This document shows positions 57,724-64,000 of a DNA stretch of 64,000 nucleotides, piece by piece. Both the position numbers and the translations under genes were made by a program. The notes under the pieces are model-generated. The model was not told the DNA's origin. It made no database searches and saw only the letters and a program-made list of their open reading frames with translations. The stretch lies in contig CATNEN010000039.1 in the NCBI GenBank assembly GCA_950097015.1, positions 9,161,501-9,225,500 of the forward strand, read 5' to 3'. The DNA is from Macrostomum hystrix. Taxonomy: Eukaryota > Platyhelminthes > Macrostomidae. The first letter of the stretch is position 1. Each line of letters opens with the position of its first letter.

Positions 57724-57930
57724 TGTAGTGCACTGCGTTGCCCTGTCCCTCCCACGCGGGCATAGTCAACGTGCACTGCTCTTGGCACGTACTGTATGTA
57801 TGCACGCACTGTTGCGTAATGCGCTCATGGCTGGACTGCACGTCGGCCTGCCTGCACTGGACGGCACTATATAACAACTCAAATATACGGCCCAAGAGGC
57901 CACGTTCCTTTCTCACTCAACTGCACTACA
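57724..57930 (+). repeat. 5' LTR
   Basis: 207 bp, starting TGTAGTGCA and ending TGCACTACA. A TATATAA box at 57868-57874 probably directs transcription within the LTR. Confidence 0.95.
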
Positions 57931-57950
57931 ATGGCATCGCAAGTCAGTAT
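57931..57950 (+). promoter_or_regulatory. Candidate primer-binding site overlapping the gag start
   Basis: The 5' LTR ends at 57930 and the gag ATG follows at once. TGG at 57932 (TGGCATCGCAAGTCAG) is where a tRNA-CCA-complementary primer-binding site would be expected, so it would overlap the start codon. The primer tRNA is not identified. Confidence 0.45.
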
Positions 57951-60900
57951 TCAAACCCCACCCGCACTGGACCTGCGCACGGACCCTAGCACAGCCCAGA
58001 CAAAATGGAAGAAATGGCTCGCCCAGTTCCAGCTGTTCGCGGTCGCCGCAGGCATCGACGACAAGAAGCGGCTGCGCCAGCTGCTACTGTACACCGCCGG
58101 CGAGGACCTGCAGGCGATCGCGGCCGGCCTCACCAACGAGGCGGCGGGCAAGGACATCGATACACTCGTTGTCGCGCTCAATCAGCACTTCGACGGCAAG
58201 CGGAATCTGCCGTTCACCCGCTACCAGTTCAGGCTCTGCACTCAGCGCCCCGGTGAGCCCATAGACGACTGGCTCCAGCGCCTCAAGGACGCCGCCGACT
58301 GCTGCGCCTTCGGTGACCTGCGAGAGTCTCTGATCCGTGATCAGGTGATTGCCTGCTGCAGCTCCGACCAGCTCCGTCGAAAGCTGCTAGCCATCGATAA
58401 CGTGGACCTGGAGCAGGCGGTGCGGGCGGCCCGGGCCATGGAAGCGGCGGAGGCCCAAGCGAGCGTCATGGAGGCCAACGATGCGTCTGTGCAGCGGCTC
58501 CGACGTCAGGAGGCCGGTGCAGCAGCCCCTGCAGCGCGGCGGCCGACAGGGCAGCCGCAAGACAAGCAGCCGAACGGCAGGCAGACCAGGTGCATCAGGT
58601 GCGGAGCCCCCGGCCACCGCACGTGCAGCGCAGCCGAAGGCAAGACGTGCAACCGCTGCGGCAAGCGAAATCACCTGGCGAGGGCCTGCCTGTCCCGGCC
58701 GAAGGAAGACGTCCACGCCCTGCAGGCTGACAGCGACAGTTCAGCGGCGGAGGACGGCGTGTTCTGCCTGACCGTGGCAGCCACAGGAACCGCGGCAGCC
58801 GGAGCCCAGACGTCGGTGTTCGTCGGTTCAACGCAGCTGCCCGTGCTGGTGGACAGCGGCGCTGACTGCAACATCATCACCGAGCAGGCCTGGCGGACAC
58901 TGCCGGGACCCCCGCAGCTGCAGGCAACTCGCACGAAGATCTTCGCCTTCCGCTCGCCGAAGCCGCTCAGCACTCTGGGAGCCTGCAGCCTTCGGGTGTC
59001 AACGGGGCAGAACAGCAGGACGGTTCGCTTCATCGTCGTCCCCGGCGGCGGCACCAACATCCTGGGACGTGAGGCCTCGACTGCGCTCCGGCTCCTGAGC
59101 CTGGGGCCTCAGGTCCACGCGATCGAGGCAACCGAGACGGAGGACCCCGCTATCCAGGCGGTCGTCAGGCAATTTCCCGAGCTCTTCAGAGGCCTCGGCA
59201 AGGTCAAGGACGTCTCTGTGCAGATCAACATCAAATCCGACGCCAGACCAATCTGCCACCCGCCCTCCCGCGTTCCGGTGCACCTCCGGGAGGCGCTGGA
59301 CCGCGAGCTAGACGAGCAGGAGCAGCTGGGCATCATCCAGCCAGTCGAGGGCCCCACGCCGTGGGTCAGCCGCATCGTCGTGGTGCCGAAGGAGGACGGC
59401 AAGAGCGTGCGGATCACGCAGGATCTGCGCGACGTGAACAAGGCGGCGCTGAGGGAGCGACACCAGATCCCGACATTCGAGGAGGCGACAAGCGACATGG
59501 CTGGCTCATCGATCTTCAGCAAGCTCGACATCTTCAAAGCATTCCACCAGATTGAAATCAGCGAGGACAGCCGGAAGTACTTCGTGTTCTCAACGCCCCG
59601 AGGAATGCGGCAGTTGACTCGCCTGAGTATGGGATTCGCCTCTGCGTCAGAGATCCTACAGCGCGTGATGCAGCGAGTGCTGGAGGGCCTGACGGGTGTT
59701 AAGTGGATCCACGACGACATCATTGTCCACAGCCGAGACCTGAAGGCTCACAAGACTCACGTGGCTGCCTGCCTGACCAGACTGCGAGAGCACGGCATCA
59801 CCCTCAACGGCAGCAAGTGCCGCTGGGGGATCGGCAAGGCAAAGTTCATGGCGATGACGCTGTCCAAGTTTGGGATCCAGCCATCACAAGAGAAGATCGC
59901 CGAGCTGCAAGCCTTCAAAGACCCACAGTCCGTCAAGGAGGTCCGGTCGTTTCTCGGCCTGGCCAATCACCTGGAAAAGTTCATGCCCCAGCTAGCGGAC
60001 ATGGCGGAGCCGCTCAGGCGGCTGACACGGAATGGCCAGGAGTTTGTCTGGGACAGCGAGCAGCAGCAGGCCTTCCAGAACGTCAAGGACTGCATCTCGG
60101 AGAGCCGCACCCTGGCCTTCTTCGACAAACAGCTGCCAACAGAGCTGGTGGTCGATGCATCGCCCGCTGGCGTCGGCGCCATCCTGCAGCAGCGGCACCC
60201 CGGGGGGCAGACCCGGCCGGTGGCCTACGCGAGCCGCACCCTCAGCGAGGTCGAGCGGCGCTACAGCCAGATCGAGCGCGAGGCCCTGGGCGTCAAGTTC
60301 GGCTGCCTAAAGTTCGCGTTCTACCTGGAGGGCTGTCCTCATTTCGACGTCTACACCGACCACAAGCCGCTGCTGGGCATCTACAGGCCAGACTCCCGGC
60401 CACCGCCGCGACTCGAGCGCATCATGCTACAGACGCAGCACTTCTCGTTCACGCTACACTACCGCAAGGGCGAGGACAATCCGGCCGATCCCCTGAGCCG
60501 CAACCCGCTGCCGGAGACGTCGCCGGGCATGGACGTGGCCGCGGAGACCAGGCTGCTCAACGCCGTGGTCCAGGCCGCGACACCGAAGGGCCTGACGATG
60601 GACAGGATTCGCGCTGCAACCGAGAGGGACCCCGCCCTGACGGTCGTCATGCAAGCCCTAGCGACGGGCCACTGGCGCTGCGGCGCCGCGGCCCCGGCGC
60701 ACAGCTTCCGGTCCCTGAAGGATGAGCTCAGCGTCCACGACGGCGTGGTGCTCCGGGGCAGCAAGATCGTGATCCCGGCGGAGCTGCAGCAGCTGACCAT
60801 CGCACTGGCACACCAGGGTCACCTCGGCCAGAAGAAAACGTGCGACCGGCTGCAGCGGAAGGTCTGGTGGCCCGGCATGACACAGCAGGTCGAGGCCGTT

Positions 60901-61884
60901 GTCTCCCGCTGCCGCCCGTGCCAGGCGGCTCGACCGGACGGCGCCGTCAAGCAGCCGCCGATGCAACCGACACCGCTGCCCCCGGGGCCGTGGCAATCGC
61001 TGAGCGTGGACGTCTGCGGACCGTTCCCGACGGGCGAGAACGTGGTGGTCCTGGTGGACTACTTCAGCCGGTACCCGGACACTTACGTGGTGCGCAGCCT
61101 CACGAGCGCCAGCATCATCACCTGCGCCATGGCCTCGTTCAGTCGCTTCGGCGTGCCACAGCAGATCACCACGGACAACGCGACCTACTTCACGAGCGAG
61201 GAGTTTAAGGAGTTCCTCGACGGCCTCGGAGTCCAGCACCGCAGGGTCACCCCACTCTACCCGGCAGCGAACGGCGAGGTCGAGCGATTCAACCGCAGCC
61301 TCAACAAGTGTGTCAACGCCGCGGCAGCGGAGGGCAAGGACTGGCGCCGGGCCATCCATGAGTGGCTGCTCGGCTACCGCAACTCAGTGCACCGCGGCAC
61401 GGGCCGGTCGCCCAACGATCTCATGTTTAACAGGGCCGTAGGCGACCTCCTGCCGGCCGGCCCCGCGGAGCAGCTGGACGACGCCGGTCGGCAGCTGCAG
61501 CGTCATGACCGCAGCTACAAGCAGGCGATGCGCCGCGCGACTGACAAGCGACGAGCGGCAGCACCACACGGCATCGCGGCGGGCGCCCGCGTGCTGCTTA
61601 GGAACCGCGGCAAGGCCAAACTGCGGTGCCCGTTCGACCCGCGCCCCTGGCTCGTCAAAGCGGTCCACGGCGATGCACTGACGCTGGAGAGAGGCGAGGC
61701 CGTGCTGCGGCGGCACGTGACTGAGACCAAGCCGCTGCGCGAGTGCCCCTGGGAGCCAGACGAACCGCGGGACGGCCGGCCCGCTCATCCGCAGCCCGCC
61801 ACAGACGGCGGCGCCACGGACGGTGCCATAGCGCAGAGGCCCCACCCCAGGCAGGCTAAGAGGCACATCTGCTATAAGGAGTGA
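57931..61884 (+). CDS. Ty3/gypsy Gag-Pol polyprotein
   Basis: 1317 residues in one frame, no stops or shifts. The Gag region comes first, with two zinc knuckles at about 221-250 (CIRCGAPGHRTC, CNRCGKRNHLARAC). The protease follows (VLVDSGADCN, about 305-314). Reverse transcriptase has KLDIFKAFHQIEI and a WIHDDIIV active site near 593-598, with His in place of the usual Val/Ile before DD. RNase H has ELVVDASPAGVGAIL (about 740) and VYTDHKPLLGIY. Integrase has an HHCC zinc domain (HQGHLGQKKT to CRPCQ) and a D,D-35-E core (SVDVCGPF, ITTDNATYF, NGEVERFN at about 1025, 1081 and 1117). GC-rich codon use differs from flanking DNA. No separate gag frame means Gag:Pol ratio must be set another way. 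All key residues seen are intact, so recent activity is plausible. Confidence 0.96.
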   Translation: MASQVSIQTPPALDLRTDPSTAQTKWKKWLAQFQLFAVAAGIDDKKRLRQLLLYTAGEDLQAIAAGLTNEAAGKDIDTLVVALNQHFDGKRNLPFTRYQFRLCTQRPGEPIDDWLQRLKDAADCCAFGDLRESLIRDQVIACCSSDQLRRKLLAIDNVDLEQAVRAARAMEAAEAQASVMEANDASVQRLRRQEAGAAAPAARRPTGQPQDKQPNGRQTRCIRCGAPGHRTCSAAEGKTCNRCGKRNHLARACLSRPKEDVHALQADSDSSAAEDGVFCLTVAATGTAAAGAQTSVFVGSTQLPVLVDSGADCNIITEQAWRTLPGPPQLQATRTKIFAFRSPKPLSTLGACSLRVSTGQNSRTVRFIVVPGGGTNILGREASTALRLLSLGPQVHAIEATETEDPAIQAVVRQFPELFRGLGKVKDVSVQINIKSDARPICHPPSRVPVHLREALDRELDEQEQLGIIQPVEGPTPWVSRIVVVPKEDGKSVRITQDLRDVNKAALRERHQIPTFEEATSDMAGSSIFSKLDIFKAFHQIEISEDSRKYFVFSTPRGMRQLTRLSMGFASASEILQRVMQRVLEGLTGVKWIHDDIIVHSRDLKAHKTHVAACLTRLREHGITLNGSKCRWGIGKAKFMAMTLSKFGIQPSQEKIAELQAFKDPQSVKEVRSFLGLANHLEKFMPQLADMAEPLRRLTRNGQEFVWDSEQQQAFQNVKDCISESRTLAFFDKQLPTELVVDASPAGVGAILQQRHPGGQTRPVAYASRTLSEVERRYSQIEREALGVKFGCLKFAFYLEGCPHFDVYTDHKPLLGIYRPDSRPPPRLERIMLQTQHFSFTLHYRKGEDNPADPLSRNPLPETSPGMDVAAETRLLNAVVQAATPKGLTMDRIRAATERDPALTVVMQALATGHWRCGAAAPAHSFRSLKDELSVHDGVVLRGSKIVIPAELQQLTIALAHQGHLGQKKTCDRLQRKVWWPGMTQQVEAVVSRCRPCQAARPDGAVKQPPMQPTPLPPGPWQSLSVDVCGPFPTGENVVVLVDYFSRYPDTYVVRSLTSASIITCAMASFSRFGVPQQITTDNATYFTSEEFKEFLDGLGVQHRRVTPLYPAANGEVERFNRSLNKCVNAAAAEGKDWRRAIHEWLLGYRNSVHRGTGRSPNDLMFNRAVGDLLPAGPAEQLDDAGRQLQRHDRSYKQAMRRATDKRRAAAPHGIAAGARVLLRNRGKAKLRCPFDPRPWLVKAVHGDALTLERGEAVLRRHVTETKPLRECPWEPDEPRDGRPAHPQPATDGGATDGAIAQRPHPRQAKRHICYKE

Positions 61885-61995
61885 CTGTAGTGACAGGGCC
61901 TGAGAGGCATCTTTCCATGCGAACTATTTGCGTTTTTTTGCGTTCTGATTTTTCAAGACCCACTCAATGCGCCGCGCGTTTGACCTTTTTACTCT

Positions 61996-62007
61996 GAGGG
62001 GGAGAGA
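61996..62007 (+). promoter_or_regulatory. Polypurine tract
   Basis: GAGGGGGAGAGA directly before the 3' LTR, the expected plus-strand primer site. Confidence 0.85.
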
Positions 62008-62214
62008 TGTAGTGCACTGCGTTGCCCTGTCCCTCCCACGCGGGCATAGTCAACGTGCACTGCTCTTGGCACGTACTGTATGTATGCACGCACTGTTGCG
62101 TAATGCGCTCATGGCTGGACTGCACGTCGGCCTGCCTGCACTGGACGGCACTATATAACAACTCAAATATACGGCCCAAGAGGCCACGTTCCTTTCTCAC
62201 TCAACTGCACTACA
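62008..62214 (+). repeat. 3' LTR
   Basis: 207 bp; by eye identical to the 5' LTR over its full length. Confidence 0.95.
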
Positions 62215-64000
62215 GATGGGGATGCAGATGCAGAATGGGATGGGGATGCAGATGCAGAATGGGATGGGGATGCAGATGCAGAATGGGATGGGGATGCAGA
62301 TGCTGAATGGGATGGGGATGCAGATGCAGAATGGGATGGGGATGCAGATGCAGAATGGGATGGGGATGCAGATGCAGAATGGGATGGGGATGCAGATGCA
62401 GAATGGGATGGGGATGCAGATGCTGAATGGGATGGGGATGCAGATGCAGAATGGGATGGGGATGCAGATGCTGAATGGGATGGGGATGCAGATGCTGAAT
62501 GGGATGGGGATGCAGATGCTGAATGGGATGGGGATGCAGATGGTGAATGGGATGGGGATGCAGATGCTGAATGGGATGGGGATGCAGATGCTGAATGGGA
62601 TGGGGATGCAGATGCAGAATGGGATGGGGATGCAGACGGTGAATGGGATGGGGATGCAGATGGTGAATGGGATGGGGATGCAGATGCAGAATGGGATGGG
62701 GATGCAGATGCTGAATGGGATGGGGATGCAGATGCAGAATGGGATGGGGATGCAGATGCAGAATGGGATGGGGATGCAGATGGTGAATGGGATGGGGATG
62801 CAGAGGCAGAATGGGATGGGGATGCAGATGGTGAATGGGATGGGGATGCAGATGCAGAATGGGATGGGGATGCAGATGCAGAATGGGATGGGGATGCAGA
62901 TGCAGAATGGGATGGGGATGCAGACGGTGAATGGGATGGCGATGCAGATGCAGAATGGGATGGGGATGCAGATGCTGAATGGGATGGGGATGCAGATGCT
63001 GAATGGGATGGGGATGCAGATGCAGAATGGGATGGGGATGCAGATGCTGAATGGGATGGGGATGCAGATGCTGAATGGGATGGGGATGCAGATGCTGAAT
63101 GGGATGGGGATGCAGATGCTGAATGGGATGGGGATGCAGATGCTGAATGGGATGGGGATGCAGATGCTGAATGGGATGGGGATGCAGATGCAGAATGGGA
63201 TGGGGATGCAGATGCTGAATGGGATGGGGATGCAGATGGTGAATGGGATGGGGATGCAGATGCAGAATGGGATGGGGATGCAGATACAGAATGGGATGGG
63301 GATGCAGATGCTGAATGGGATGGGGATGCAGATGCTGAATGGGATGGGGATGCAGATGCAGAATGGGATGGGGATGCAGACGGTGAATGGGATGGGGATG
63401 CAGATGGTGAATGGGATGGGGATGCAGATGCAGAATGGGATGGGGATGCAGATGCAGAATGGGATGGGGATGCAGATGCAGAATGGGATGGGGATGCAGA
63501 TGCTGAATGGGATGGGGATGCAGATGCAGAATGGGATGGGGATGCAGATGCAGAATGGGATGGGGATGCAGATGCAGAATGGGATGGGGATGCAGATGCT
63601 GAATGGGATGGGGATGCAGATGCAGAATGGGATGGGGATGCAGATGCTGAATGGGATGGGGATGCAGATGCTGAATGGGATGGGGATGCAGATGCTGAAT
63701 GGGATGGGGATGCAGATGGTGAATGGGATGGGGATGCAGATGCTGAATGGGATGGGGATGCAGATGCTGAATGGGATGGGGATGCAGATGCAGAATGGGA
63801 TGGGGATGCAGACGGTGAATGGGATGGGGATGCAGATGGTGAATGGGATGGGGATGCAGATGCAGAATGGGATGGGGATGCAGATGCTGAATGGGATGGG
63901 GATGCAGATGCAGAATGGGATGGGGATGCAGATGCAGAATGGGATGGGGATGCAGATGGTGAATGGGATGGGGATGCAGAGGCAGAATGGGATGGGGATG
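62215..64000. repeat. 24-bp satellite, right block
   Basis: About 74 further copies of the 24-bp unit, running off the window end. Variants (ATGCAGA, ATGCTGA, ATGGTGA, ACGGTGA) recur in similar order several times, for example GACGGTGAATGG near 62635, 63380 and 63810, pointing to higher-order duplication. Confidence 0.97.

Larger units (their letters stand above)
57724..62214 (+). mobile_element. Complete Ty3/gypsy LTR retrotransposon
   Basis: A 4491-bp element: 207-bp LTRs at 57724-57930 and 62008-62214, one uninterrupted gag-pol ORF, and a polypurine tract before the 3' LTR. The LTRs look identical by eye and their ends are TGTAGTGCA and TGCACTACA. It lies inside the 24-bp satellite. No clear 4-5 bp target duplication is visible (only GA on both sides), which the repetitive site makes hard to judge. 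Confidence 0.95.

Noticed and set aside
57189-57874. Long overlapping ORFs on both strands (179-247 residues) in the 24-bp satellite
   Set aside because: The unit is 24 bp (eight codons) and stop-free in several frames, so the ORFs follow from the repeat. There is no start context or non-repetitive coding sequence.
59703-60725. 340-residue ORF in another frame of the gag-pol gene
   Set aside because: A GC-rich shadow of the polyprotein; it lacks domain motifs.

Overview
The window is metazoan nuclear DNA: spliced genes with GT..AG introns, tRNA-derived SINEs, a Tc1/mariner element, MITE-like repeats and an intact Ty3/gypsy retrotransposon. The gene set (ceramide kinase, SCYL2, a SUN-domain protein, a DEG/ENaC channel and a rhodopsin-type orphan GPCR) and the dense tandem repeats suggest an invertebrate. 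A free-living flatworm such as Macrostomum is my best guess, but the sequence alone does not prove it.

Layout. 241-7763 (-): coiled-coil, poly-Q protein in at least six exons. 11633-16130 (-): ceramide kinase (CERK), five coding exons. 16131-20188: AT-rich divergent promoter region. 20189-26879 (+): SCYL2 pseudokinase, nine exons. 30172-33474 (+): SUN-domain inner nuclear membrane protein, two exons. 38444-54789 (-): a DEG/ENaC sodium channel, apparently one gene in three exons. Its 13.3-kb first intron holds an intronless GPCR gene (44875-46050, -), SINEs, a dead mariner, MITEs, a degenerate LTR-element pol fragment, a fold-back element and three tandem arrays. 57724-62214 (+): complete Ty3/gypsy element with LTRs that look identical, inserted into a 24-bp satellite that runs off the window end.

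The most striking feature is tandem repetition. About 25 arrays with units of 13-46 bp cover roughly a quarter of the window by my tally. Nearly every long intron carries its own private minisatellite, while array-free introns (SCYL2 introns 1 and 6) are only about 80 bp. Arrays rarely share units; the two CT-rich arrays at 27 and 29 kb are the exception. Many units contain a short palindrome or hairpin.

The host genes are unrelated in function (lipid kinase, clathrin traffic, nuclear envelope, ion channel, receptor), so there is no operon-like logic. The common theme is intron and intergenic expansion by minisatellites and transposons. Most long ORFs in the arrays are artefacts of stop-free units.
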